Source: Hymenobacter ruricola (lineage in GTDB: Bacteria; Bacteroidota; Bacteroidia; Cytophagales; Hymenobacteraceae). From it: a DNA stretch of 64,000 bases. The stretch's first letter is position 1. The number at the start of each line of letters is the position of its first letter. A model generated the notes under the pieces. The model worked only from the letters and a program-made list of their open reading frames with translations, had not been told where the DNA came from and made no database searches. The DNA lies in NCBI RefSeq assembly GCF_015694525.1, contig NZ_JADQDM010000003.1:62001-126000 (forward strand), given 5' to 3'. Below, piece after piece: positions 16,785 to 25,478 of the stretch. The translations under genes and the position numbers were made by a program.

Positions 16785-17801
16785 ATGACGCCCGTGAATC
16801 TGAAGTCGCTGGCCGAGCAACTCAACATGTCTATCGCCACGGTTTCCAGGGCCTTGCGCGATAGCCACGAAGTGTCCGACGCCACCAAAGCGCGCGTGCG
16901 GGCCCTGGCCACGGCCCTCAACTACGAGCCCAATGCCTACGCCAGCAGCCTGCGCCGCAACCTGAGCAAAACCATCGGCGTGGTCATCCCCAAGGTGGCC
17001 AACCACTTCTTCGCCCTCGCCATCAACGGCATCGAGGAGGCGGCCCGCCAAAGCGGCTACCACGTCCTCATCTACCTCACCCACGACGATTACGCCCGCG
17101 AAGTGTCCATCGTGCAGCACCTCAAAGGCGGCCGCATCGATGGCCTGCTGATGTCCGTGGCCAGCGGCACCGAGGACTTTGCCCACATCAAAAGCCTACA
17201 GGAAACCAACCTGCCCATCGTGTTTTTCGACCGTGTGTGCGCCGAAGTGGCCACCGCCAAAGTCACCACCAACGACTACGAAAGCGGCTACCGCGCCACC
17301 GAGCACCTGATTTTGGCCGGCTGCCGGCACGTCGCCCACTTGCTGATTTCCAACAACTTGTCTATTGGGCAGTTTCGCCAGCAGGGTTACCTCGACGCCC
17401 TGCAGGCCCACGGCCTCACGCCCGACCCCGACCTCGTGCTGCACGGCGTGATGGACAACGAGCAGAACGTGGCCCTCATCCGCGAGCTGCTGCTGCGCCG
17501 GCCCGACATCGACGGCGTGTTTGCGTCCGTTGAGCGGCTGGCCATCAGCACCTACCACGTGTGCAAGGAGCTGGGCCGCCGCATTCCGGAAGACGTAAAA
17601 ATCATCGGTTTCTCCAACCTCGAAGCCGCCGCCCTGCTCGACCCGCCGCTGTCCACCATCACCCAGCCCGCCTACGAAATCGGCCGCGAAGCCGCCAAAA
17701 TCCTGCTCCGGGCCGTGGAAAAGAAGAAAGCCGTGCTGCCCGCCCAGAGCATCGTGCTGGAGTCTACGCTGTTTGAAAGACGCTCCACCGCTTCAGAATA
17801 A
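16785..17801 (+). CDS. LacI/GalR-family transcriptional regulator of the polysaccharide locus
   Basis: A 338-residue regulator. The LacI helix-turn-helix covers residues 4-26 (LKSLAEQLNMSIATVSRALR), followed by the hinge NYEPNAYASSLRR. The periplasmic-binding-protein-like sugar-sensing domain runs from KTIGVVIPKVANHFFALAIN to the C-terminus. It is divergent from susC and shares its control region, so it most likely controls this locus and perhaps its own gene through the 16651-16662 site. It ends before a hairpin repeat and a strong terminator shared with the convergent big hydrolase. Confidence 0.93.
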   Translation: MTPVNLKSLAEQLNMSIATVSRALRDSHEVSDATKARVRALATALNYEPNAYASSLRRNLSKTIGVVIPKVANHFFALAINGIEEAARQSGYHVLIYLTHDDYAREVSIVQHLKGGRIDGLLMSVASGTEDFAHIKSLQETNLPIVFFDRVCAEVATAKVTTNDYESGYRATEHLILAGCRHVAHLLISNNLSIGQFRQQGYLDALQAHGLTPDPDLVLHGVMDNEQNVALIRELLLRRPDIDGVFASVERLAISTYHVCKELGRRIPEDVKIIGFSNLEAAALLDPPLSTITQPAYEIGREAAKILLRAVEKKKAVLPAQSIVLESTLFERRSTASE

Positions 17802-17834
17802 TAAAGCTGCTCAGGAAGTAAAAAGTAAATAGAC

Positions 17835-17923
17835 CGTCCTGCTGAGCGCAGCCGAAGCACCTTTACTGCGCAAGTATTTAGTTACTATTCGGTAGAGATG
17901 CTTCGGCTGCGCTCAGCAGGACG
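17835..17923. repeat. Long-hairpin dispersed repeat, copy 5
   Basis: Arms 17835-17862 (CGTCCTGCTGAGCGCAGCCG...) and 17896-17923. The usual TCATG is changed to TCCTG, and the matching base in the other arm has changed too (CAGGACG), so pairing is preserved. It lies 33 bp after the lacI stop. Confidence 0.8.
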
Positions 17924-17966
17924 TTCAAATAGTTTGAAGAAACCTAAACGGCTTTAATTTCAACAC

Positions 17967-18001
17967 AAAAAGGCCCCGAAATAGAATTTCGGGGCCTTTT
18001 T
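17967..18001. terminator. Bidirectional Rho-independent terminator
   Basis: A perfect 16-bp stem, 17967-17982 with 17986-18001 (AAAAAGGCCCCGAAAT and its complement), with a 3-nt loop. It carries a T-run on both strands, so it can end both lacI (plus) and the large hydrolase (minus). Confidence 0.93.
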
Positions 18002-18021
18002 AATGACTTGCTAAGTCGGCG

Positions 18022-21000
18022 TTACTCAATAACTACGCGCTTCGTCAGCAATTCCTTATCGGCTTGCAAGCGCAACGTGTACACGCCTGCGGACAAGTTC
18101 CGGGTGTTGAATTCCGCCGTGGCGCCGGCCGCACTCAGCCTAATGGTGCGCGCCTGCACCGCCTGGCCCAGCGCGTTGAACAAGGTGGCGCGCACCGCAA
18201 ACTGGCCCGCCAGCGGCGGCAGCAGCACCGTGAAACTGCCGTGGGCCGGGTTGGGGTAGAGGCTCACCGTGGCCGCGCTCAGCTCCGCCCGCGCAGCCGT
18301 GACGGCCGCCGGGCTAAACACGAGGCTAAAGCGTCCGTTACCAGCAGTCAGCGTGTTCAGCGTGAACGGGTAGCGGCTGCCAACCGCCAGCAGTTGCTGG
18401 GCACCGGTCAGCGCATCGCGCAAATACACGCGCGCCGACCCGAAATTGCCCAAATCAGCTACCGCAAGGGCAAACGTGCCAGCTTGCGGCACGCGCAGGC
18501 TGAGCGGTACCACCACATCCGTAGTCAGCGGGGCCAGGGCGTTGATGGCCAGCGGCGTGGCGCCGGCCAGCGAGGCCAAGTCCAGGCTGGTGGGGTTGGG
18601 CAGCTTGGTAGCGTCGAATTCGGCATCTACGCCGGCCGTGGCGCCTTGCTCGAAGTACACGTAGGCGTCGTCCTGCAGATTGGCCCCGCTCAGCGTGAGG
18701 CGCAGCAGGGGGCGGGCATCCACGGTGCCGCGCCCGAAGGCAGGCTGGGCGGCGAAAGTGGTGACGCGGTTGGCGTTGGTCAGGTTCACGGCGCCGGGCG
18801 TGCCAGGGGCCGAAACGCGGGCGAAGTAGCCCGAGCCGGCCACAATCAGCGGGGAGGCGCCCACGCCGTTGGTGTAGGTGCGGTAGGTGCCGGCGTACTG
18901 GCCGGTGCTTTGGTACACGTACATGGCCGCGTCCATGCCCGGGCGCTGGGCCGGCGTCACGGTGTTCCAGTCGAGGGGCGAAGGGTAGGGGTTGCCCAAC
19001 AGCTGCCAGCCGGCGTCGGCATCGGGGCCGTGGTTCAGGGTACCGGAGTTTTGCGCGCCGTTGTTGAACGTGCCGGTGAAGGCCACGGGCGCGCTGGTGG
19101 CGGGCATGTTCACTGTGTAGCCGTGGGTGGGCTGCATGATGTCAGAATCCATCGCGGGCGAGAACCAGCCTTGGTCAAACGCTCCATAATTGGACCTAAC
19201 GGCCCCCACCCGGCTTTCCTCGTAGCCAAACACCGTGGGGAAAGGCGACACCGCGCTGGGCGTTATGCTGGTGTTGTAGTCCGTGTTAAATGTGGGCGAA
19301 AAGCCCGCCGTGGCTACGCTGCCTAGCGGCGCACTGGCTACTGGTGAGCTGAAATGGCGGTAGGCTGGCCCGGTCACGCTGCTGGTGATGGCCCGCTGCA
19401 GGGTGCCGGCGCCATTCACCACGCCACCGGTGTTGTCGAGCAGCGCTGTGCCCGCCGCCGAGGACAGCAGCGTGAAAGCCTGGCCCCCGGTGTTGAGGTT
19501 GCCGCTTTGCAGGCGCGCCACCTGGGCCACGCTCAGGGGCTGGCTCAGCGCCAGGGTGCGGTCGGTGGCCAGCGCGGCGGTGTTGTTTACCGTGAGGCTG
19601 CGCACGGTGCCGGGCAAGCCAGTGCCGGTTACCTGCGGGCCCGTGCCGTTGTAGGTGTAAAGCGCATCGGCAGAAAAGCTGCGGCCCGCCAGCTGAATGG
19701 CGCCGATGGCACCAGTCGCCGCAATGCCGGCCGGGTCGCAGATGTGCAGCTCGGCGCCGGCTTGCAGCTCGAAGCTGCCCGCGCCGCTCAGCGTCTGGCA
19801 GTTGGTGATGAGCTTGCCGCCCGTGAGCACCTGCACCGTAGTTGCCACCGTGGCGTTGAGCTGCAGGGTGAGGGTGCCGCCGCTTTGCACCGTGATGCTG
19901 TTATAAACGCCGCCGGCCGCCATGCTCTGGCCGTTCAGCACCACCAAATCCGGTCCCGTCACGGCGTTGCGCAAGGACTGGATGTATGTAATATTGGGCG
20001 TGCCGAAGCCATAGCCCCAGTTCAGCGCCGTGCTGCCCGAGGCGCTGGCCTTGCCCGTGCCGTTGTAGTCGGCTACGGTCTGGGTGGGGTTCAGGGGATA
20101 GACAAACTTGCTCGGGCTGCCGCCGTTGTCCAGGTCCGGGGCGGCCATTTTGTAGTTAGGCGTGGCCGTGTAGTTGGCCGTGGTGCCGGCCGGCACCGAG
20201 CCGCCCAGCGCCAGGCGCGTGGCAAACGTGTGAATTGCCCCCGTCACGCCCGCCGCGGGCGAGCCCGCGGCCTTAATCATCACCATGTCGTACTGCGTGA
20301 TGTTGAAGTTGGTAGCCAGCGGCGTAAGGTAGGTGTTGTTGCCGAAGAAGAAATCCAGCGTGAAGTCCGAGGCGTCGTAGTCGGGCACGTAGCCCGCGGG
20401 GCCGCCCAGCTGGCGCAGCACGATGGTGGTGCCGCTGCGCAAATCCGCCCACAGCGCGTTGGTGGTGAACTGGTATTTTCCGCCGGTGTCGGCCGTGCCG
20501 TTGCTCTCAAAGTCCTTCACAATCATGCCACGCACGTCCAGGTGGTCCTGCACCACCAGCAGCTCCACGGCGTCGAGGTTGCCGGTACCGTCGTTCGAGC
20601 CGTTGTAAATCCGGTTCACCACGATGGGCGGGGCCGTGGCCGCCAGTCCGCGCAAGGTGTTGATGTAGGTGATGTTGGCGGGGCCAAAACCGTCGCCCCA
20701 GTTGCGGCTGGCGCTGGTCGACGTCAGCACGTTGGTGCCGTTGTAGTCGGCCGTGCTTTGGGCCGGGTTGGTGGGGTACACGAACGCGCCCGTGCCCAGG
20801 CCGGTGCTCAGCAGCAGCTTGGGACTGGCCACAGCCGCGTACAGGGCCAGCCCCGTGGCGTTGGTGGCCAAGGCGTGCACGGCGTTGTCGGTGCCGCTGG
20901 CGGTGCCGGTTTTCAGCAGCACCATGTCGGTTTGCGTCAGGTTGAAATTTTGGCCGGCGGGTGCCAGCGCGTCCAGGTAAGTGCTGTTTTCCATCAGCAG

Positions 21001-23418
21001 GTCGATTTTGAAATCGGCCGGGTCCACGTCCTCCGCGTAGCCCGTGATGCCGGACGTGAGGCGGCGCAGCACGACGGTGGTGCCAATGCGCAAATCTTTC
21101 CACAAGGTGTTGTCCTTGAACTGGTACTTGCCGCCGTTGTCGAGGGTCAGGTTCGATTCAAAGTCCTTTACTATCAGCCCGCGAATGTCGAGGTGGTCCT
21201 GCACCACCAGCAGCTCCACGGCGTCGGTCGCGCCGTCCGAAGTCGAGCTGCCGTTGTACAAGCGGTTCACCACGATGCCCGAAATAGGCTGTTCGGCAAA
21301 GGTAATTTTCGAGAAGTTGAAGCTGCTGGCCACGATGTCGAACTTGAGCGTGGCGTTGGCGTCGGCGCTCAGGTACACGTTGTTGAGTACCAGGTCCTGA
21401 AAAGCCTGGTAGCCGCCCGTGTTGGGCACGCTTATCAAGCCGGTTTTGTCCACGTCGTTCACCGACAGGCGCAGGCTGCCGCCCGTGGCGTTGCCCGAGG
21501 CCACCCGCACCGTGACCCGGTACAGGCCACTGCGCAGCACATTCACCGAGTATTTCAGCCATTCGCCGTTGGCCGAATAGCCCACGTTGCCCAGGCCTTC
21601 GCCGCCGTTTTCAGTATCAACCGACTCCCCGGCGCGCGGCACCGAAGGGTCGAGGGCCGCGCCGCGGTTGGCCACGTCCGAGTCATTGTAAGCCACGCCC
21701 TGGCCGCCGTTGTCAAACTCCACGGCCTTCACCACACCCGGAATCACGGCATTGGTGCCGGTGAAGGGCGTGCGCACGCAGGCGCTGACTTGCACGTAGT
21801 TGGCCTTGGTCACCACGATGGTTGTGTCGGGGTTCACCAGCGTCAGCGTGACGGTTTTGTTGCCCGGCGTGGCGTAGGTCACGGCCGGCGGGTTCTTGCC
21901 GGTGCCCACGGCCGGCGTGGCGCCCGCGCCGAAATCCCAGGTCAGGGAGGTGGCTTCACCCAGCACCGTGGCCGCGTAAGTCACCGCCTCCGGAGCCACG
22001 CAAGTGAAGGTTTTATCAGCCGAAAAAGACGCCAGCGTAAACGTTTGCCCAGGTTTGAGATACGTCGGCGGCAACGTGTTCTGCGCGTGCTGCAGCGAGT
22101 ACACAATCTTGCGCGTGAGCGCGCCTTGGGCATCAAACAGCAGCACCAGCGTCGACTGGGCGTAGATTTTGTCGTTGTAGGAGTTGTTGATGCCGGCCGG
22201 CACGTTGATTTTGAGCGCGTTCGCGCCCGGCACCGTATTGCCGTTCAGCTGCACCGTGAAATCGTAGTCCGTCGCGTCGCTTTCGTTCAGTATCATCACC
22301 GCCGTGGTGCCGTTGTCGGTGCTGCTGAGCACTTTCACCAGCGCCTGGTTGTCGGTGGCATTCAGGTTGGTGCCGTGCAGGTTTTCCGCCACCAGCATCT
22401 CGTGCCAAAACGCCGAACGCGGCTTAAACGTGGTGGGCGTGCCCCCGTCGATGTAGCCCAAGTCGCCGGTGCCGCGCGCCCCACTGCCCTCGTGAATGGA
22501 CCAGGGCATCATCGACACGGCCTCGTACTTCATGCCCACGCCAAACACCTCGGCCCAAAACTGCCCGTTCAGAAAGGAATGCACACCTACGCCTTCCACC
22601 GTGTTCACGGTCGGGTTGGCGTAGTCCACGTTGAACTCGGTGAGGGCCCAGCGCAGGGCGTTGGCGCCGGTGCGGTTGTTTTTGGCGTTGGCCGCCGCCA
22701 TCAGGCCCAGCAGGTTGTTGACGTTGGTGGTCAGGTTGTTGGTACCGCTCACCACGCCGGCGCGGGTTTGCGTGCCGTTGAAGGGATAGGTGTGGAAGGA
22801 AATGACGTCGATGTAGTAGCGGCCGTTGGCATCGGTACCGGTGATGTCGTTGGCGCCGCCCACCAGCGCGGGCATGTAGCCGCCGCCATACGAAGCATTT
22901 TCCGGCCCCACGGTCAGGATGGTAGGGTCCACGGCCTTCATGGCCGAAGCGAAGGCCTTAATGTAGGCCTCCACGCCCGCAATGCTCACCGGATTCGGCT
23001 GCGAAGAATTGTTCAAATCGGGTTCGTTGCCGATAATCCAGTATTTCACGTGGCGTTGCATCGTGATGTTGACGTGCTGCACCACCTGCGCCGCCTGCGC
23101 CGCCGTGAACCGGCCGCGGCCTTCCGATACCTGCACCATGGGCTCGGCCCCGATGCGCCGAATGGAGTCAATCAGGGCAATGTACTGGGCGTTGGTGACC
23201 AGATTAGAGTTCACCCCGTTGCCGCCGATGCGAATCATTTGCACCTTCGACTGCTTCACCAGCGGCCACAGCCGGTCGAGCTGCCCGTTGAATACCTGTG
23301 TGCCCAGGGCCGTGGGCAGCCAAGCGTTCTGGCCGGCGAGGTAGGGCGAAATGGCCTGGCCGTGGGCGGCGCTCAGCGCGAGCCAGCTCAGAAGGAGCAA
23401 GGATAGCAGTCTTTTCAT
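18022..23418 (-). CDS. T9SS-exported multidomain glycoside hydrolase with PKD and CBM6 modules
   Basis: A 1798-residue secreted protein. Signal peptide 1-20 (MKRLLSLLLLSWLALSAAHG). A GH-A-type barrel follows, with IIGNEPDLNN (acid/base Glu132) and WALTEFNVDY (nucleophile Glu261), about 25-440; this resembles GH39/GH5-like hydrolases of unclear family. A PKD-like domain (SLTWDFGAGATPAVG, about 470-545) and a CBM6-like domain (AVEFDNGGQGVAYNDSD, about 555-708) come next. Two tandem homologous modules start near 714 and 960 (AVELLVVQDHLDIRG and AVELLVVQDHLDVRG), possibly lamin-tail-like. A linker and C-terminal T9SS sorting domain (VSLYPNPAHGSFTV to VYTLRLQADKELLTKRVVIE) end it. It is probably attached to the cell surface. 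Operator-like sites lie upstream. Confidence 0.87.
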   Translation of the reverse strand: MKRLLSLLLLSWLALSAAHGQAISPYLAGQNAWLPTALGTQVFNGQLDRLWPLVKQSKVQMIRIGGNGVNSNLVTNAQYIALIDSIRRIGAEPMVQVSEGRGRFTAAQAAQVVQHVNITMQRHVKYWIIGNEPDLNNSSQPNPVSIAGVEAYIKAFASAMKAVDPTILTVGPENASYGGGYMPALVGGANDITGTDANGRYYIDVISFHTYPFNGTQTRAGVVSGTNNLTTNVNNLLGLMAAANAKNNRTGANALRWALTEFNVDYANPTVNTVEGVGVHSFLNGQFWAEVFGVGMKYEAVSMMPWSIHEGSGARGTGDLGYIDGGTPTTFKPRSAFWHEMLVAENLHGTNLNATDNQALVKVLSSTDNGTTAVMILNESDATDYDFTVQLNGNTVPGANALKINVPAGINNSYNDKIYAQSTLVLLFDAQGALTRKIVYSLQHAQNTLPPTYLKPGQTFTLASFSADKTFTCVAPEAVTYAATVLGEATSLTWDFGAGATPAVGTGKNPPAVTYATPGNKTVTLTLVNPDTTIVVTKANYVQVSACVRTPFTGTNAVIPGVVKAVEFDNGGQGVAYNDSDVANRGAALDPSVPRAGESVDTENGGEGLGNVGYSANGEWLKYSVNVLRSGLYRVTVRVASGNATGGSLRLSVNDVDKTGLISVPNTGGYQAFQDLVLNNVYLSADANATLKFDIVASSFNFSKITFAEQPISGIVVNRLYNGSSTSDGATDAVELLVVQDHLDIRGLIVKDFESNLTLDNGGKYQFKDNTLWKDLRIGTTVVLRRLTSGITGYAEDVDPADFKIDLLMENSTYLDALAPAGQNFNLTQTDMVLLKTGTASGTDNAVHALATNATGLALYAAVASPKLLLSTGLGTGAFVYPTNPAQSTADYNGTNVLTSTSASRNWGDGFGPANITYINTLRGLAATAPPIVVNRIYNGSNDGTGNLDAVELLVVQDHLDVRGMIVKDFESNGTADTGGKYQFTTNALWADLRSGTTIVLRQLGGPAGYVPDYDASDFTLDFFFGNNTYLTPLATNFNITQYDMVMIKAAGSPAAGVTGAIHTFATRLALGGSVPAGTTANYTATPNYKMAAPDLDNGGSPSKFVYPLNPTQTVADYNGTGKASASGSTALNWGYGFGTPNITYIQSLRNAVTGPDLVVLNGQSMAAGGVYNSITVQSGGTLTLQLNATVATTVQVLTGGKLITNCQTLSGAGSFELQAGAELHICDPAGIAATGAIGAIQLAGRSFSADALYTYNGTGPQVTGTGLPGTVRSLTVNNTAALATDRTLALSQPLSVAQVARLQSGNLNTGGQAFTLLSSAAGTALLDNTGGVVNGAGTLQRAITSSVTGPAYRHFSSPVASAPLGSVATAGFSPTFNTDYNTSITPSAVSPFPTVFGYEESRVGAVRSNYGAFDQGWFSPAMDSDIMQPTHGYTVNMPATSAPVAFTGTFNNGAQNSGTLNHGPDADAGWQLLGNPYPSPLDWNTVTPAQRPGMDAAMYVYQSTGQYAGTYRTYTNGVGASPLIVAGSGYFARVSAPGTPGAVNLTNANRVTTFAAQPAFGRGTVDARPLLRLTLSGANLQDDAYVYFEQGATAGVDAEFDATKLPNPTSLDLASLAGATPLAINALAPLTTDVVVPLSLRVPQAGTFALAVADLGNFGSARVYLRDALTGAQQLLAVGSRYPFTLNTLTAGNGRFSLVFSPAAVTAARAELSAATVSLYPNPAHGSFTVLLPPLAGQFAVRATLFNALGQAVQARTIRLSAAGATAEFNTRNLSAGVYTLRLQADKELLTKRVVIE

Positions 23419-23524
23419 AGACGAGTGGGAATTTTTGGGGTTGGGAAGTCGGGCGAAAGGCGCGGCGAAGGCGCGTTGCCGGTGGGACAGTGCCGGGAGG
23501 TTGCGGTAGGGCTCGGAAGCTGTT

Positions 23525-23537
23525 GAAAAGCGTTTCC
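23525..23537. promoter_or_regulatory. Degenerate LacI-type operator candidate
   Basis: GAAAAGCGTTTCC. The core AAGCGTTT differs by one base from the AAACGTTT core. It lies 107 bp upstream of the hydrolase start and could be a second half of a looped operator pair with 23732-23743, which is about 207 bp away. Confidence 0.35.
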
Positions 23538-23731
23538 GGATTTCTACAAGGCCGTAACCAGCGTTGCGAAGGCAACAAAAGCGGCACTAAGGCACCTCAA
23601 GAAGTAGTGGCCGGCCAGTGGCGTAGGGCAGGAGGGAGCAGCCAGCAGAGAGGGGCCAAATGAGTCGAACAGGCCGCTAAAGGTATTCGCCGACTTTCCC
23701 TAAAAGCGCAGGACATACCCAATTTATCTAC

Positions 23732-23743
23732 GAAAACGTTTGC
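23732..23743. promoter_or_regulatory. LacI-family operator candidate
   Basis: GAAAACGTTTGC, the reverse complement of the typical GCAAACGTTTTC seen at 16651-16662. It is about 314 bp upstream of the hydrolase start (minus strand) and before the tRNA-Leu terminator. Confidence 0.6.
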
Positions 23744-23802
23744 GGTGATTCCGCGTTTTTTCTCGCCTAGAAATCCCGCTCGGTGCCGCCGGGCAAAGGG
23801 CC

Positions 23803-23854
23803 GCAAAACAGAAAGGCCCGTTCCAACTGCTTGGAACGGGCCTTTCTGTTTTGC
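23803..23854. terminator. Perfect 24-bp-stem terminator abutting tRNA-Leu
   Basis: Positions 23803-23826 and 23831-23854 are exact reverse complements with a CTGC loop. The hairpin begins 2 nt beyond the 3' end of the minus-strand tRNA-Leu, so it is very likely its terminator. Confidence 0.9.
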
Positions 23855-23855
23855 G

Positions 23856-23937
23856 TGCGCGCGGGGAGATTCGAACTCCCACACCCGAAGGCACCACCCC
23901 CTCAAGATGGCGTGTCTACCAGTTTCACCACGTGCGC
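23856..23937 (-). tRNA. tRNA-Leu (anticodon GAG)
   Basis: Reading the minus strand from 23937: acceptor GCGCACG, D-arm TGGTGAAACTGGTAGACACG, anticodon stem CCATC, loop TTGAGGG (anticodon GAG), stem GGTGG, long variable arm TGCCTTCGGGTGT, T-arm GGGAG-TTCGAAT-CTCCC, acceptor 3' half CGCGCGC and discriminator A. It decodes CTC/CTT. CCA is not encoded. The acceptor shows one A-C mismatch at pair 5-68. Confidence 0.95.
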
Positions 23938-24135
23938 AAAAGGCAACTAAACCGGGCAATTCGGCCGAAACCGGCTCCGCTGAGGCGGCGAAGCGGGTGC
24001 AAAGATAACCGGCGAATTTGGCTCGCGCCAAACATTGGCACGGCTTTTTCATCAAACCGCCATTGTTCAGCTGTTTACCTTGCGGAATCGTGGCGCTGCC
24101 ACTGCCGCATTGTTCACCTTAGCCCTCTCTTTGCG

Positions 24136-24600
24136 ATGAATTCTTCCGAAAATCCCGCCCCCAATTCTCTTTTCGGCCGGATGGCCAGCGCCATTACCAC
24201 GTTCACGGGTTCCACCATGGCCTTCGTGACGGCCGTGGGAATTGTGCTGGTATGGGCGGTTTCCGGGCCCTTGTTTCATTATTCCGAGACCTGGCAATTG
24301 GTCATCAACACGGGCACCACCATCATTACGTTTCTGATGGTTTTTCTCATTCAGCGCGCCCAGAATAAAGATTCCCTGGTGCTGCACCTCAAACTCAACG
24401 AACTGATAGCCGCCACCAAAGGCGCCAGTAACCGCCTTATCAACGCCCAAGACTTTTCCGAAGAAGAAATCAAGCTGATGCACGACTTCTACTGCGCCCT
24501 GGCCGAACTGGCCAAAAAAGACAACGACCTCGGCAAAACGCACTCTATCGAGGAAGCCGAGGACAACCACAGCGAAAAGCTGGCCGCGCACATGGAGTGA
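24136..24600 (+). CDS. Low-affinity iron permease family membrane protein
   Basis: A 154-residue protein. Two hydrophobic segments, about 24-46 (MAFVTAVGIVLVWAVSGPLF) and 53-73 (LVINTGTTIITFLMVFLIQ), are followed by RAQNKDSLVLHLKLNELIAA and an acidic soluble tail ending KLAAHME. This layout matches the bacterial family annotated as low-affinity iron permease (Fet4-like, PF04120). Transport activity is not established for these short bacterial forms. The start ATG at 24136 begins MNSSENPAPNSLFGRM; the frame upstream runs through the tRNA and is not used. A Dps gene converges with it. Confidence 0.85.
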   Translation: MNSSENPAPNSLFGRMASAITTFTGSTMAFVTAVGIVLVWAVSGPLFHYSETWQLVINTGTTIITFLMVFLIQRAQNKDSLVLHLKLNELIAATKGASNRLINAQDFSEEEIKLMHDFYCALAELAKKDNDLGKTHSIEEAEDNHSEKLAAHME

Positions 24601-24619
24601 ATGCATCAGCAGTAGAAAC

Positions 24620-24660
24620 GCAAAAAAGGCTGCCGCATGTGTTGCGGCAGCCTTTTTTGC
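24620..24660. terminator. Bidirectional Rho-independent terminator
   Basis: An exact 18-bp stem, 24620-24637 with 24643-24660 (GCAAAAAAGGCTGCCGCA and its complement), loop TGTGT, with A/T runs on both sides. It lies between convergent permease and Dps genes. Confidence 0.95.
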
Positions 24661-24677
24661 AACCTAAAACGGTGAGC

Positions 24678-25364
24678 CTATTCGGCCTGAATGAGCGGCG
24701 AGTCGACCACGTGCTCCGACACGAACCACACCTGCATTTCGTTGGTGCGGATGAGCTGGCTCACGATGAGGTCGTTGGTGCCGTCGTCGCCGGACTCGTC
24801 GGCTTTGTCGGCGTAGTCGTGGCAGTTTTTGAGGAGACGCTGGTGGGCGTCGAGCAGGCGCGACACCTGCACGGGAGCCTCCTCACGGTCGCGCGGCACG
24901 CGCGGAATGCTGCTGAGCTCGGCCACGTCGTGGGCCATGGCCACGGCCACGCCGCCCAGAATCTGGATGCGCTCGGCAATGGCATCTACCAGCGTGGACT
25001 GCTCTTCATAATGCTTGTCGTAGAGCAAATGCAGCTGGTAGAAAGTGGGGCCCACCACCTGCCAGTGGTGTTTTTTATACATGTCGCGCAGCGTGATGGT
25101 GTCGGCCAGCAATTGGTTGAGGCCGGTGACGCTTTGCTGGCGGGTCTGCTCGTCGAGGCCAATGGGCAGGCGCTGGCTCACGGTGCCGTAGCGCTGGGTG
25201 GGCGCGGGGGCGTTGTTTTGCTGGTTGAGCACGGGCTGGATGTCGACGGCGGCGTTGCTGCCGGCGCCTTTGCCGGTGTTGCTGCCAGCGTTTTTGCCGG
25301 CGGCCGGGGCCGACTGTTTAGCAGCCGTGGCTTTGGGCGCGGCGGTTTTGGCGGATGATGCCAT
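24678..25364 (-). CDS. dps: Dps-family DNA-binding ferritin-like protein
   Basis: A 228-residue protein. The four-helix Dps core (about 60-225) carries the ferroxidase-region residues in KKHHWQVVGPTFYQLHLLYD and the EEQSTLVDAIAERIQILGG helix. The N-terminal 60 residues form a low-complexity Ala/Lys/Asn tail (KTAAPKATAAKQSAPAAGKN), longer than usual and positively charged, which probably serves for DNA binding. Dps dodecamers oxidise and store iron and shield DNA. The start is the ATG at 25364; upstream codons to 25442 lack support. Its neighbours are an iron-permease-like gene and a VIT-type metal transporter. Confidence 0.92.
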   Translation of the reverse strand: MASSAKTAAPKATAAKQSAPAAGKNAGSNTGKGAGSNAAVDIQPVLNQQNNAPAPTQRYGTVSQRLPIGLDEQTRQQSVTGLNQLLADTITLRDMYKKHHWQVVGPTFYQLHLLYDKHYEEQSTLVDAIAERIQILGGVAVAMAHDVAELSSIPRVPRDREEAPVQVSRLLDAHQRLLKNCHDYADKADESGDDGTNDLIVSQLIRTNEMQVWFVSEHVVDSPLIQAE

Positions 25365-25478
25365 AAGGGAAAGGGCAAGTGAGGTGAAAGAAAACCGGAG
25401 GCTTCCGGCGTCAAAAAAACTATTCCTGCGTACGTAAAGCACCCTGCCGGGTTAAGCCCGGCGGCCCGATTTTGCGCC

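Larger units (their letters stand above)
23419..23802. other. Long control region upstream of the 1798-residue hydrolase
   Basis: About 380 bp without a supported gene. It contains the operator-like sites at 23525-23537 and 23732-23743, an AT-richer segment at 23690-23745, and no recognised RNA. Short open frames here lack coding character. Confidence 0.5.

Noticed and set aside
22037..22048. GTAAACGTTTGC inside the 1798-residue hydrolase gene
   Set aside because: It resembles the LacI-type operator but lies deep within coding sequence, 1.4 kb from the start; likely chance.
13211..23406. Very long plus-strand frames antisense to susC and the large hydrolase
   Set aside because: High-GC coding sequence commonly leaves the antisense frame open; their products are Val/Gly/Arg/His-rich without recognisable domains.
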